Both the position numbers and the translations under genes were made by a program. The notes beneath the pieces are model-generated. The model saw nothing but the letters and a program-made list of their open reading frames with translations, was not told the origin of the DNA and ran no database searches. Positions 1 through 8,257 of a DNA stretch of 64,000 bases are shown one piece after another. Each line of letters starts with the position of its first letter. Position 1 is the first letter of the stretch. Source of the stretch: Roseateles_E cavernae (lineage in GTDB: Bacteria; Pseudomonadota; Gammaproteobacteria; Burkholderiales; Burkholderiaceae_C); contig NZ_JBDPLH010000003.1 in NCBI RefSeq assembly GCF_040187885.1, positions 372,001 through 436,000 of the forward strand. Direction: 5' to 3'.

Positions 1-242
1 CCTTCGGTCAGTTTGTCGGCCTCAGCGGGCTGTTCTCGGCCAACGGCAGCACCCTGGCCCTGGTCGACGGCCAGGTCGATTTCGGCCTGGCCTATGTGGG
101 CTACCAGACCCCGCTGGGCGAGGGCTTTGGCAGCTACACCATCAGCGCCGTCCCCGAACCCGGCACCTGGGCGATGAGCCTGGCCGGCCTGGCCGCGCTC
201 GGTGCGATCGCGCGCCGTCGCCGTCAGCAGCAGCAAGCCTGA
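1..242 (+). CDS. PEP-CTERM sorting domain protein, C-terminal part only
   Basis: Partial gene entering from the left edge; the readable frame begins at base 3 and stops with TGA at 240-242. The last ~25 residues form a PEP-CTERM signal: VPEPGTW, then a hydrophobic stretch (AMSLAGLAALGAIA), then a basic tail RRRRQQQQA. In this class of proteins the signal directs Sec-exported proteins to an exosortase at the inner membrane, usually in organisms that make exopolysaccharide. The visible upstream part (about 50 residues) is Gly/Ser-rich with no motif I recognise, so the mature function cannot be told. A strong terminator follows directly. Confidence 0.85.
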   Translation, partial: FGQFVGLSGLFSANGSTLALVDGQVDFGLAYVGYQTPLGEGFGSYTISAVPEPGTWAMSLAGLAALGAIARRRRQQQQA

Positions 243-264
243 GGCCACAAGCCTCGTCGCCAGG

Positions 265-293
265 GGCGGTGCCAAGAGGCACCGCCTTTTTTT
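265..293 (+). terminator. Rho-independent terminator after the PEP-CTERM gene
   Basis: A 9-bp perfect stem (GGCGGTGCC / GGCACCGCC) with an AAGA loop is followed by seven T residues. It lies 22 bp after the PEP-CTERM stop and just before the stop of the convergent exporter gene, so it may serve both strands partly. Confidence 0.9.
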
Positions 294-298
294 GTGGC

Positions 299-913
299 TC
301 AGCGCGATAGCGCCAGCTTCAGCCCGAAGCCGATCAGCACGGTGCCGGCCAGGCGCTCCAGCCATTGGCCGATGCGCGGATTGCTGCGCAGCCGGGCCGC
401 CAGATGCTGGGTCAGCAGCGTGACGACCAGGCCATAGGCCAGGGTCAGCAGCGCAATCGTCACGGCCATCGCGCCGAAGGTCGCCAGGCCCTGGTGCCGC
501 GCCGGGTCGACAAAGAGCGGGAAGAAGGCCATATAGAACACAATGGCCTTGGGGTTCAGCAAGGTGATCAGCAGGGCCTGCTGGAAATACTGGCGCGGCC
601 GGATCTGCAGCACCGGCGCGTCGCCCGGCTTGGCGCGCAACATGCGCCAGCCCAGCCAGGCCAGATAGGCCGCGCCCAGCCACTGCACGCCGGAAAACAC
701 ACGCGGCGAGGCTGCCAGCAAGGCGGCAACGCCGGCCACCGCCAGCCACATCAAGACCTGATCGCCGGCGATCACGCCCAGCGTCGCGGCCAGCCCGCCC
801 TTGAAACCGCCTTTGCCGGTGGACGAGATCAGGGCCAGATTGCCCGGGCCGGGAATCATCAGGAAGACGATGATGGCGACGACAAAGGCGCCGTAGTCTG
901 CAATGCCGAACAT
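299..913 (-). CDS. LysE/RhtB family amino-acid exporter
   Basis: A 204-residue inner-membrane protein of the LysE/RhtB exporter family, whose members export amino acids or small metabolites by proton exchange. The N-terminal half carries the family signature around residues 19-40 (MIPGPGNLALIS followed by a GG-rich stretch). Hydrophobic segments lie near residues 5-25, 40-65, 70-90, 115-140, 145-170 and 185-203, matching the usual six-helix plan. Length is typical. The substrate cannot be read from sequence. It is convergent with the PEP-CTERM gene and stands alone, with the CDF transporter 45 bp upstream on the same strand. Confidence 0.9.
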   Translation of the reverse strand: MFGIADYGAFVVAIIVFLMIPGPGNLALISSTGKGGFKGGLAATLGVIAGDQVLMWLAVAGVAALLAASPRVFSGVQWLGAAYLAWLGWRMLRAKPGDAPVLQIRPRQYFQQALLITLLNPKAIVFYMAFFPLFVDPARHQGLATFGAMAVTIALLTLAYGLVVTLLTQHLAARLRSNPRIGQWLERLAGTVLIGFGLKLALSR

Positions 914-958
914 GGGGACTCCGCGAGAACGAAGCCTGATGCTACGCCACGCCGCCGC

Positions 959-1618
959 TCAATGCCCATGGTCATGGGCATGCGCCGCAGGGCCGCCGCC
1001 ATGACCGAGCTCGCTGCGGGCCTGGCGCAGCACCTGCCAGCCGCCATGCAGGGCCAGCGTGGCCATCAGGCCGGCGACGGCCAAGTCGGGCCAGGCACTG
1101 CCGGTGCCGAAGACGCCGGCGGCCGCCGCCAGCACGGCCAGATTGCCGATCGCGTCATTGCGCGAGCACAGCCAGACACTGCGCATATTGGCATCGCCCT
1201 CGCGAAAGGCGTACAGCATCCAGGCCACCGCGACGTTGGCCGCCAGCGCCAGCAGCGCCACGGCCCCCATCGTGGGCGCATCCGGCACCTGGCCGTGCCA
1301 GACCGCCCAGAGCGCATGGCCCAGCAGATAAAGCCCGAAACCCATCATGCTGGCGGCCTTCAGCATCGCTGCGCGAGCCCGCCAGGCCAGGGCCGAGGCC
1401 AGCACCGCCAGCGACACCGCATAGTTCAGCGCGTCGCCGGCGAAGTCGATCGCATCGGCCAGCAGCGACAGCGAGCCGGCGGCAATGCCGGCCGTGATCT
1501 CCAGCAGGAACATCGCGGCATTGACCGCCAGCGCGATCCACAGGATCTTGCGGTAGCGGCCCAGATTGAGAATCTGGCTGGCCGGCGGCGTGTCGTGTTC
1601 ACAGCAATGGGCGGACAT
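959..1618 (-). CDS. Cation diffusion facilitator (CDF) family transporter
   Basis: A 219-residue inner-membrane protein resembling the membrane domain of CDF metal/proton antiporters. Acidic residues D55, D58 and D62 in the second helix (LLADAIDFAGD) match the metal-site position of the family; a later SRNDAIGN stretch corresponds to helix 5. The usual C-terminal cytosolic domain is missing. Instead the protein ends in a His-rich tail (HAHDHGH) and begins with a Cys/His cluster (HCCEHD), both plausible metal-binding ends. I chose the ATG at 1618 because GGAG lies 8 nt upstream; an in-frame ATG 15 bp earlier lacks a ribosome site. Zn, Co, Cd or Ni would be possible substrates. Confidence 0.82.
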   Translation of the reverse strand: MSAHCCEHDTPPASQILNLGRYRKILWIALAVNAAMFLLEITAGIAAGSLSLLADAIDFAGDALNYAVSLAVLASALAWRARAAMLKAASMMGFGLYLLGHALWAVWHGQVPDAPTMGAVALLALAANVAVAWMLYAFREGDANMRSVWLCSRNDAIGNLAVLAAAAGVFGTGSAWPDLAVAGLMATLALHGGWQVLRQARSELGHGGGPAAHAHDHGH

Positions 1619-1704
1619 CGGAGCTCCAATCAATCATTTGGTCGATGCCTGCATTGGAAAGCCTGGAGTCGCTACGGTGTCAAGCGGCCGGCGGCGAGAG
1701 TCGC

Positions 1705-2253
1705 TCAATACGTCCGGCTGCCCTTGAACTGTGCGTGCTGGCGGCGCTGCAAGGTGGTGCTGCGGCTCATCGCCTCGAAGGAGACGCGGGCATGGGCATG
1801 CATGATGGCCAGGCCCAGCGCATCGGCGGCGTCCTTGCCGGGTTCGCCGGGCAGGGCCAGCAGGCGCTGCACCATGGCCTGCACCTGCTCCTTCTTCGCA
1901 TGACCATGGCCGACGATGGCTTTCTTCATCTGCAGCGCGGTGTACTCGGACACCGGCAGGTCGCAGCTGACCAGGGCCGTCAGCGCCGCGCCGCGGGCCT
2001 GGCCCAGCAGCAGGGTCGATTGCGGGTTGACGTTGACGAAGACGATCTCGACTGCCGCGCACTGCGCCTGGTAGGTGGCCGCGACCTCGCGGATGCCGTC
2101 GAACAGGATCTTCAGCCGCGCCGGCAGATCGCCGGTGGCGACCGCGCTGGTCTTGATCGTGCCGCTGGCCACATAGCTCAGGCGCGGGCCGTCGGCGTCG
2201 ATGACGCCGAAGCCGGTGGTCTGCAGACCTGGGTCGATACCGAGAATGCGCAT
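1705..2253 (-). CDS. ruvC: Crossover junction endodeoxyribonuclease RuvC
   Basis: A 182-residue Holliday-junction resolvase that cuts four-way DNA junctions during homologous recombination as part of the RuvABC complex. The N-terminus RILGIDPG carries the first catalytic Asp (D7). A conserved Glu lies in the AAVEIVFV stretch, and the C-terminal KDAADALGLAIMHA holds the remaining acidic residues. Length is close to the family norm (about 173). The open frame continues upstream for hundreds of codons, but the family start is the ATG at 2253. It lies 2 bp downstream of the CdsA-like gene, so translation is probably coupled. ruvA and ruvB are not in this window. Confidence 0.95.
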   Translation of the reverse strand: MRILGIDPGLQTTGFGVIDADGPRLSYVASGTIKTSAVATGDLPARLKILFDGIREVAATYQAQCAAVEIVFVNVNPQSTLLLGQARGAALTALVSCDLPVSEYTALQMKKAIVGHGHAKKEQVQAMVQRLLALPGEPGKDAADALGLAIMHAHARVSFEAMSRSTTLQRRQHAQFKGSRTY

Positions 2254-2255
2254 GT

Positions 2256-3236
2256 TCAGAGATTGAGCTTGAAGTACCAGCGCACCGAATGGAAGAACAC
2301 CGGGGCCGCGAAGCACAGCACCGCGATGCGGTCCAGCAGGCCCACCGCGCCGGTGATGGAGCTGCGGTTGCCCCAGTAGACCACGCCGGCGTCGCGCTTG
2401 AGCGCCTTCATCACCAGGCCGCCCATGGTGCCGGCGGCCGCCGCGATCACCGCCATCACCAGGGCCTGGCCGGCCTTGAACGGGGTGATCCAGTAGAGCA
2501 GGGTGCCGGTGACGGCTGCCGCCAGCAGGCCCAGCCACCAGGCCCGCAGCGAGAAGCTGCGGCTGATGCGGCGCGCCAGCGGCCGGCGCCGCAGCGAGCG
2601 GCTGGCCACCTCCTGGACGATCTGGCCGACACCGACCACCATCACCAGGAAGAACAGCAGGAAGGGACCGCGGCCTTCGTAGCCCTTGAAGTCCAGCAGC
2701 AGCAGGGCGGGCGCATGCGAGAGCCCGTAGACGCAGACCATGATGCCCCACTGGATCTTGGCATTGCGTTCGAGAAAGCGCTGCGGGTCGTCGGCCAGCG
2801 CGCTGACCACCGGGATGGCCAGAAAGCCGTAGACCGGGATCAGCACGCTGAACACATCGAAATGCCGGTTGCCAACCAGCGCGTACTGCAGCGGCAGCAG
2901 CACGAAGAAGGCCAGGATCAGGCTGCGATGGTCGGCACGCCGGGTGTGCATCAGCGTGATGAACTCGCGCAGCGCCAGAAAGGACAGCACGCCGAACAGC
3001 AGGGTTGCGCCCAGCGGCCCCGAGACCCAGGCGGCCCAGAACAGCAGCGAGCCGACCCAGGTGGCATTCAGGTCGCGGCGGAACTGGCGCCAGTTGTTCT
3101 CGGCCGCTTCGCTGCGCGCGGCACTGCGCAGCGAATAGAGAAAACCTCCGGCGGTGATCAGCACCAGCAGGCCGAACAGGATCAGGAACAGCAGCGCGAT
3201 CTGGTCGCCGGCGTTCATCAGGCGCAGCGCTTTCAT
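2256..3236 (-). CDS. CdsA-like (phosphatidate cytidylyltransferase family) membrane protein
   Basis: A 326-residue polytopic membrane protein with about eight hydrophobic segments, of the CTP:phosphatidate cytidylyltransferase family by overall layout and by its C-terminal KR...DR...CFAAPVFFH pattern. Active enzymes make CDP-diacylglycerol for phospholipid synthesis. The C-terminal signature (residues 279-305) is degenerate: the KD position is V286-Y287, the P-G-H-G-G position reads TGAVG, and the final Asp of D-R-x-D is A305. Activity is therefore uncertain. The ATG at 3236 overlaps the stop of the upstream acyltransferase by one base (TGATG), so the two are translationally coupled, which supports a lipid-related role. 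Confidence 0.75.
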   Translation of the reverse strand: MKALRLMNAGDQIALLFLILFGLLVLITAGGFLYSLRSAARSEAAENNWRQFRRDLNATWVGSLLFWAAWVSGPLGATLLFGVLSFLALREFITLMHTRRADHRSLILAFFVLLPLQYALVGNRHFDVFSVLIPVYGFLAIPVVSALADDPQRFLERNAKIQWGIMVCVYGLSHAPALLLLDFKGYEGRGPFLLFFLVMVVGVGQIVQEVASRSLRRRPLARRISRSFSLRAWWLGLLAAAVTGTLLYWITPFKAGQALVMAVIAAAAGTMGGLVMKALKRDAGVVYWGNRSSITGAVGLLDRIAVLCFAAPVFFHSVRWYFKLNL

Positions 3237-3865
3237 CAAGCACGCTCCTGTGTGGGTCGCTGAGCCAGCACGGCGTCGCGGGCACGGGTCAGGAAGTCGC
3301 GCTTGTCCTCGCCCGGCATCAGGCGCAGCGGCTCGCCGAAGGTCACGGTGCACAGAATCGGCACCGGCACGATCTCGCCCTTGGGCATCACGCGCTGGAC
3401 GTTGTCTATCCAGGTCGGTATCAGCTGCACCTGCGGAAACTGCTGGGCCAGATGGAACAGCCCGGCCTTGAAGGCCTGCGGCTCGCCCTTGCTGGAGCGG
3501 GTGCCCTCGGGAAAGATCACCAGCGAATCGCCGTTGCCCAGCGCCTCGACCAGCGGCTCCAGCGGGTCCTCATCGGGTGTCGTGCGGGTGCGGCTCACAT
3601 AGATGGCGTTGAACACCGCCGAGGTCAGCCAGGTCTTGAGCTTGCTGGAGGTCCAGTAGTCGCGGGCCGCGATCGGCCGGGTGCCGGCGCGCAGCTCGGC
3701 CGGCAGCGCGGCCCAGATCAGCACCCAGTCGAAGTGGCTTTGATGGTTGGCGAAATAGATGCGCTGTTCGGCGGTGGGCGGGCAGCCCTTCCAGTGGCCC
3801 TGGGCGCCGGTGATCAGGCGCGCCACGGAGGCCAGCAGCAGGCCCGTCGCTTCGGTCAATGACAT
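3236..3865 (-). CDS. PlsC-like lysophospholipid acyltransferase
   Basis: A 209-residue acyltransferase of the 1-acyl-glycerol-3-phosphate acyltransferase superfamily, which transfers an acyl chain to a lysophospholipid at the inner membrane. It has the catalytic NHQSHFD motif (H-x4-D, about residues 40-46) and the FPEGTRS substrate motif (about residues 118-124). It lacks an obvious N-terminal membrane helix beyond a weak segment at residues 5-20. It is the first gene of a pair with the CdsA-like gene, and a PlsC/CdsA-type pair resembles the two consecutive steps to CDP-diacylglycerol. A second PlsC-like gene lies at 44585-45316, so this one is a paralogue with a possibly specialised substrate. 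Confidence 0.85.
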   Translation of the reverse strand: MSLTEATGLLLASVARLITGAQGHWKGCPPTAEQRIYFANHQSHFDWVLIWAALPAELRAGTRPIAARDYWTSSKLKTWLTSAVFNAIYVSRTRTTPDEDPLEPLVEALGNGDSLVIFPEGTRSSKGEPQAFKAGLFHLAQQFPQVQLIPTWIDNVQRVMPKGEIVPVPILCTVTFGEPLRLMPGEDKRDFLTRARDAVLAQRPTQERA

Positions 3866-3921
3866 GCGGGGATTATCCCCGGCCTCATGTCGACCTTAGG
3901 CCGACCTCATGCCGACAGTAC

Positions 3922-5580
3922 TCAGAGCGCTGCCAGATCGTGCTGTGCCTGCGGTGTCGTCGCGCTGCGGCCGCGCATCAGATCGGCCGCCTTCTCGCCG
4001 ATCACGATGGCCGGCGCATTGGTGTTGCCGCTGACCACCTGGGGCATCACCGAGGCGTCCACCACCCGCAGACCCTCGATGCCATGCACGCGCAGCTCCG
4101 CGTCCACCACCGCCAGCGCATCCCGGCCCATGCGGCAGCTGCCCACCGGGTGGTAGACCGTGTCCACGCGCTGGCGCAGCAAGGCCTCGATCTCGGCATC
4201 GCTATCGCCCGTCTGGGCCTCGCGGGTCCAGGCCTCATGGGTCCAGCAGGCCTTCAGGCTGGGCGCGCGCATCAGCTTGCGGGTCAGGCGATAGCCCTCG
4301 ACCAGCTGCTGCACATCGTCCGGATGCTGCAAGAAAGCCGGGTCGATCAGCGGCGCGGCCAGCGGGTCGGCGCTGGCCAGGCTCAGCGTGCCGCGGCTGT
4401 GCGGGCGCAGCAGGCAGACATGGCAGGACAGGCCGTGGCCCAGGCCCAGCTTGCGCGCATGGTCCTGCACCAGGGCGACGACGAAATGCAGCTGCATATT
4501 CGGCGCCGGCAGGCCAGGCCGGGTGCTCAGAAATCCGCCGCACTCGGCGAAATTGGTCGTCAGCATGCCGCGGCGCTCGCGCCGGTAGCGGGCGATGGAT
4601 TGCAGCAGGCGCCAGCCGCCCTTGGCCGAGATGCCTACCGTGTCGAGGCTGTCGGACAGGTAGCCAAACACAAAGTCCGGGTGGTCGTGCAGGTTCCGGC
4701 CCACACCCGGCAGATGATGGGTGACCGGCAGGCCCAGGCGCTGCAGCGCCGCGCCGTCGCCAATGCCCGAGAGCATCAGCAGCTGGGGTGATTGCAGCGC
4801 GCCGGCGCTCAGCACCAGCTCGCGTGCAGCGCGCAGCTCGCGCTTGTGGCCGTCCTGCAGGATCTCGACGCCGACCGCGCGCCGGCCCTCCAGCAGCAGG
4901 CGCAGCACGCGCACGCCGGTGAGTACCTGCAGATTGGGCCGGCTGCCCAGATGCGGGTGCAGATAGCCGCGCGCGGCGCTCCAGCGCTCGCCTTCGTGCT
5001 GGGTCACCTGGTAGACGCCCAGGCCTTCCATCTCGCCGGCATTGAAGTCGTCCAGCACCGGATGGCCGCAGTGGCGGGCGGCCTCCAGCCAGGCCGCATG
5101 CAGCGGGCTGTCGCTGCGCAGATCGCTGACGCGCAGCGGCCCGGACTGGCCGTGCCAGGGGGCACCCAGCCGGCTGTTGTTCTCGGAGCGGATGAAGTAG
5201 GGCAGCAGCTCGTCGAAGCTCCAGCCGGGGTTGCCGGCGGCGGCCCAGGCGTCGTAGTCGCTGCGGTGGCCGCGGATATAGACCATCGCATTGATGGCCG
5301 AGGAGCCGCCCAGCACCCGGCCGCGCGGCTGGTAGCCACGCCGGCCGTTCAGCCCGGCCTGGGGCACGGTCTCGAAAGCCCAGTTGTTGAGCTTGCTGGG
5401 GATTTGCAGCACTCCGGCAAACGGCGTCTTGACCACCCAGCTGTCGCCGGCGCCGCCGGCCTCCAGCACGGTGACGCGGCAGGACGGGTCTTCGCTGAGC
5501 CGGCCGGCCAGCGCGCAGCCGGCCGAGCCGCCGCCGATGATCAGATAGTCGTGTTCGGCTGTCATCGTCGCGCCGCTCAT
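3922..5580 (-). CDS. GMC family FAD-dependent alcohol dehydrogenase (choline dehydrogenase-like)
   Basis: A 552-residue flavoprotein of the glucose-methanol-choline oxidoreductase family. The N-terminal dinucleotide fold IIGGGSAGCALAGRLSE binds FAD. The GMC signature GRVLGGSSAINAMVYIRG lies near residues 85-105, and the catalytic C-terminal pair is VYHPVGSCRMG (His) with GNTNAPAIVIGEKAADL (Asn). It oxidises an alcohol to an aldehyde. The start ATG overlaps the aldehyde dehydrogenase stop by 4 nt (ATGA), so the two enzymes very likely act in sequence on one alcohol. The substrate is unknown; AlkJ-type medium-chain alcohols or choline are possibilities. An internal ATG five codons later is an alternative start. 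Confidence 0.9.
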   Translation of the reverse strand: MSGATMTAEHDYLIIGGGSAGCALAGRLSEDPSCRVTVLEAGGAGDSWVVKTPFAGVLQIPSKLNNWAFETVPQAGLNGRRGYQPRGRVLGGSSAINAMVYIRGHRSDYDAWAAAGNPGWSFDELLPYFIRSENNSRLGAPWHGQSGPLRVSDLRSDSPLHAAWLEAARHCGHPVLDDFNAGEMEGLGVYQVTQHEGERWSAARGYLHPHLGSRPNLQVLTGVRVLRLLLEGRRAVGVEILQDGHKRELRAARELVLSAGALQSPQLLMLSGIGDGAALQRLGLPVTHHLPGVGRNLHDHPDFVFGYLSDSLDTVGISAKGGWRLLQSIARYRRERRGMLTTNFAECGGFLSTRPGLPAPNMQLHFVVALVQDHARKLGLGHGLSCHVCLLRPHSRGTLSLASADPLAAPLIDPAFLQHPDDVQQLVEGYRLTRKLMRAPSLKACWTHEAWTREAQTGDSDAEIEALLRQRVDTVYHPVGSCRMGRDALAVVDAELRVHGIEGLRVVDASVMPQVVSGNTNAPAIVIGEKAADLMRGRSATTPQAQHDLAAL

Positions 5581-6986
5581 GCGATCTTCTTCAGCAGGCC
5601 CAGCAGGCGCTCGAAAGTCGCGCCATAGGGCGGGTAGAACAGCCGGGTGCCGGCCCAGCGCGGCTGCGTGAACACCGGCTTGAGCGCGCTGAAGGTATTG
5701 AAACCCCAGACGCCGTGATAGGCGCCCTGGCCGCTGGCGCCGACGCCGCCAAAGGGCTGATCCTCCTGGCCGATATGCCAGATGCAGTCGTTGACCGTGA
5801 CGCCGCCGGCATGGGTCTCGCGCAGCACCCGCTCGCGCGCTGCGGCGTCGCTGCCGAACCAGTACAGCGCCAGCGGCCGCTCGTGGCGCTGCACATGGGC
5901 GATCGCGGCGCCGGCATCGTCGCAGCCGACGATGGGCAGCAGCGGGCCGAAGATCTCCTCGCGCATCACCGCCATCTCTTCATTGACGTCCAGCAGCAGA
6001 TGCGGCACCAGCTTGCGGCCTTCGGGGGCCTCGTCATGGCTGGGCAGCAGCCGGGCGCCGCGCGCGCGGGCGTCGTCGAGCAGGCCTTGCAGCCGCGCGT
6101 GGTGGCGCTCGGTCGCGATGCTGCTGTAGTCGGGGTTGCCGGCGATGCTTGGGTAGAGTCGGCGCATCGCCCGCTGCAGTGCCTGGGTCAGCGGCTCGAC
6201 CATGGGCTTGGGCGCGAGCACATAGTCCGGCGCGATGCAGGTCTGGCCGGCGTTGAGCAGCTTGCCGAAGGCCAGCCGCTCGGCGACGCGCTCCAGATCG
6301 GCGCTGGCATCGATGATGACCGGCGACTTGCCGCCGAGCTCCAAGGTCACCGGGGTCAGGTTTTGCGCGGCGGCCTGGGCCACCAGCCGGCCCACGGCGG
6401 TGGAGCCGGTGAAGAACAGATGGTCGAAGGGCAGGGCCGCGAAGGCGCGGGCCAGCGCGGCGTCGCCGCAGATCACCTGCATCTCCTCGGGCGCGAAATG
6501 CTCGGCCACGATGCGGGCCATCAGGGCCGAGGTCAGCGGCGTCAGCTCCGAGGGCTTGATCAGCACCCGGTTGCCCGCCGCCAGCGCGGCCAGCGCCGGG
6601 CTCAACGCCAGCTGATAGGGATAGTTCCAGGGTGCGATCACACCGACCACGCCCAGCGGCTGCGGCATCAGCCGGTTGCTGCCGGGCAGGAAATGCAGGG
6701 CGGTGGGCATGCGCTTGGGCTTCATCCAGCCGCGCAGATGGGCTTTGGCATGCTGGGCCGCCGACTCCACCGTGAACACATCGGCCAGCAAGGTCTCCTG
6801 GCGGGCGCGATGGCCGAAGTCGCGCGAGATCGCCTCGACCAGCTCGTCCGCATGCCGGCGCGTCATCGCCCGCACGCGCTCGACCCGGTCCAGCCGGGTG
6901 GCCAGGCTGGGCATGGGCTCGGCGCGGAAAGCGCTGCGCTGCAACTCCAGGCAGAGCTGCAGGCGCTCGGTGAGGCTGTGGTCCAA
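5577..6986 (-). CDS. NAD(P)-dependent aldehyde dehydrogenase (coniferyl-aldehyde dehydrogenase-like)
   Basis: A 469-residue aldehyde dehydrogenase that oxidises an aldehyde to its acid. It shows PWNYPYQLALSPALAALAAGN (cofactor-binding region), LELGGKSP with the general-base Glu, and NAGQTCIAPDY with the catalytic Cys. The length and the C-terminal membrane-proximal tail (FERLLGLLKKI) resemble class-3-like and coniferyl aldehyde dehydrogenases. The start is TTG at 6986, backed by AAGGAG six bases upstream. The GMC gene overlaps by 4 nt downstream, giving an alcohol-to-acid operon. An inverted repeat with an extra half-site overlaps the ribosome-binding region (separate entry), suggesting regulated expression. 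Confidence 0.9.
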   Translation of the reverse strand: MDHSLTERLQLCLELQRSAFRAEPMPSLATRLDRVERVRAMTRRHADELVEAISRDFGHRARQETLLADVFTVESAAQHAKAHLRGWMKPKRMPTALHFLPGSNRLMPQPLGVVGVIAPWNYPYQLALSPALAALAAGNRVLIKPSELTPLTSALMARIVAEHFAPEEMQVICGDAALARAFAALPFDHLFFTGSTAVGRLVAQAAAQNLTPVTLELGGKSPVIIDASADLERVAERLAFGKLLNAGQTCIAPDYVLAPKPMVEPLTQALQRAMRRLYPSIAGNPDYSSIATERHHARLQGLLDDARARGARLLPSHDEAPEGRKLVPHLLLDVNEEMAVMREEIFGPLLPIVGCDDAGAAIAHVQRHERPLALYWFGSDAAARERVLRETHAGGVTVNDCIWHIGQEDQPFGGVGASGQGAYHGVWGFNTFSALKPVFTQPRWAGTRLFYPPYGATFERLLGLLKKIA

Positions 6987-6995
6987 AGAGGTCTC

Positions 6996-7015
6996 CTTGT
7001 GTCTTGTGGCACAAG
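6996..7015. promoter_or_regulatory. Inverted repeat (CTTGTG-n-CACAAG) with extra half-site upstream of the aldehyde dehydrogenase
   Basis: Plus-strand bases 7003-7015 read CTTGTG-G-CACAAG, a perfect 6-bp inverted repeat, and another CTTGTG half-site sits at 6996-7001. On the coding (minus) strand the half-site partly overlaps the Shine-Dalgarno AAGGAG at 6993-6998. This could be an operator for the alcohol/aldehyde oxidation operon or an mRNA hairpin near the start. No regulator gene lies next to it. Confidence 0.4.
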
Positions 7016-7116
7016 GCTAACCCCCAGGGCCTGCACCGCCAAGCGTGAAGGCCCTGGGATAGAGGCGGGGCTCTACAGAAAAGCCCGCCGCGCTGTCGCC
7101 TGCGGGACAGGGGCCG

Positions 7117-8193
7117 CTAGTTGTGCAGGCCGCGCCGCTCGGTGGCGACGATGTCCCAGACCGCGATGAACATGGCCGCGATCAGCGGGCCGATCACAAA
7201 GCCGTTCAGCCCGAACACGGCCATGCCACCCAGCGTGGAGATCAGCACGATGTAGTCGGGCATCTTGGTGTCCTTGCCGACCAGCAGCGGCCGCAGCAGG
7301 TTGTCGACCAGGCCGATCACCAGCACGCCATAGGCGATCAGGCCCAGGCCGGCCGCGATATTGCCGGTGGCCAGGAAGTACAGCGCCACCGGCAGCCACA
7401 CCAGGCCGGCGCCAACGGCCGGCAGCAGCGACAGAAAGGCCATCAGCACGGCCCACAGCACCGGCGCATGCACGTCCAGCACCCAGAAGGCCAGGCCGCC
7501 CAAAGCACCCTGCAGCGCGGCCACCGCGATATTGCCCTTGACCGTGGCGCGTATCACGGTGGTGAACTTCTCGCCCAGCATGCGCTTGTAGGTGGCGCGC
7601 AGGGGCAGCGCTTCGCGGATGCGGCGCGACAGCTGCTCGCCGTCGCGCATCACGAAGAACATCAGGTAGAGCATGATGAAGAAGCTGACGACGAAGTCGA
7701 AGGTGTCCTGGCCGAAGCCCAGGGCCTTGCTCGCCAGCAGCTGGCTGCCCTGGTTCAGCGCGCTGACCAGCTTGTCCTGCAGCAGGTTGAGATTGCCCAG
7801 GCCGAAGCGGTCCAGCAGTTGGGTCAGCCAGGCCGGCAGCGCCGCATAGATCTGCTGCACATAGGTCGTGAAGCTGAACTCGCCCGACTTGCTCTTTGCG
7901 TAGAGCGCCGTGCCCTCCTGCACCAGCGACAGGGTGATCAGGGCCAGCGGCAGTATCACCAGCAGCAGCACGATGAAGATGGCGCCCAGCGCCGCCAGCG
8001 TGCGCCGTCCCTTGGCGGGCTTGAGCAGGCTCCGGTACAGCGGCGCGAACACGATGGCCATCGCCGTGCCCCACAGCACCGCGCCGTAAAAGGGCAGGAG
8101 GATCCAGCCAAAGGCCAGGGTCACCAGCACCAGCAGCAGCACAAAGGTCTTGTCGTGCAGGGCGGGGGCGTCATCGGGGGGCAGGGACGGCAT
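7117..8193 (-). CDS. AI-2E family transporter (PerM/YdiK-like permease)
   Basis: A 358-residue inner-membrane protein of the AI-2 exporter/PerM family, which includes autoinducer exporters and Na+/H+ antiporters of still debated function. It has a hydrophobic hairpin near residues 15-50, a helix at 60-85, a central polar region, and a cluster of C-terminal helices. These include FWVLDVHAPVLWAVLMAFLSLLPAVGAGLVW split across two segments and a final GLNGFVIGPLIAAMF segment typical of the family. I take the ATG at 8193 (GGAAGC upstream) rather than a more upstream frame extension that is not hydrophobic. It is the last gene of the thiD-hemL-HAD-mpl run, 65 bp after mpl. Confidence 0.88.
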   Translation of the reverse strand: MPSLPPDDAPALHDKTFVLLLVLVTLAFGWILLPFYGAVLWGTAMAIVFAPLYRSLLKPAKGRRTLAALGAIFIVLLLVILPLALITLSLVQEGTALYAKSKSGEFSFTTYVQQIYAALPAWLTQLLDRFGLGNLNLLQDKLVSALNQGSQLLASKALGFGQDTFDFVVSFFIMLYLMFFVMRDGEQLSRRIREALPLRATYKRMLGEKFTTVIRATVKGNIAVAALQGALGGLAFWVLDVHAPVLWAVLMAFLSLLPAVGAGLVWLPVALYFLATGNIAAGLGLIAYGVLVIGLVDNLLRPLLVGKDTKMPDYIVLISTLGGMAVFGLNGFVIGPLIAAMFIAVWDIVATERRGLHN

Positions 8194-8257
8194 CGAAGCT
8201 TCCAGGTCGGCAAAGATGGGCGCATGGTAGCGCCGCGGCCGTGAACCGACGGCCGGT

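Noticed and set aside
1705..3285. An apparent 526-residue fusion of RuvC with an upstream region.
   Set aside because: The upstream half is the out-of-frame shadow of the CdsA-like gene; RuvC homology begins exactly at the ATG at 2253.
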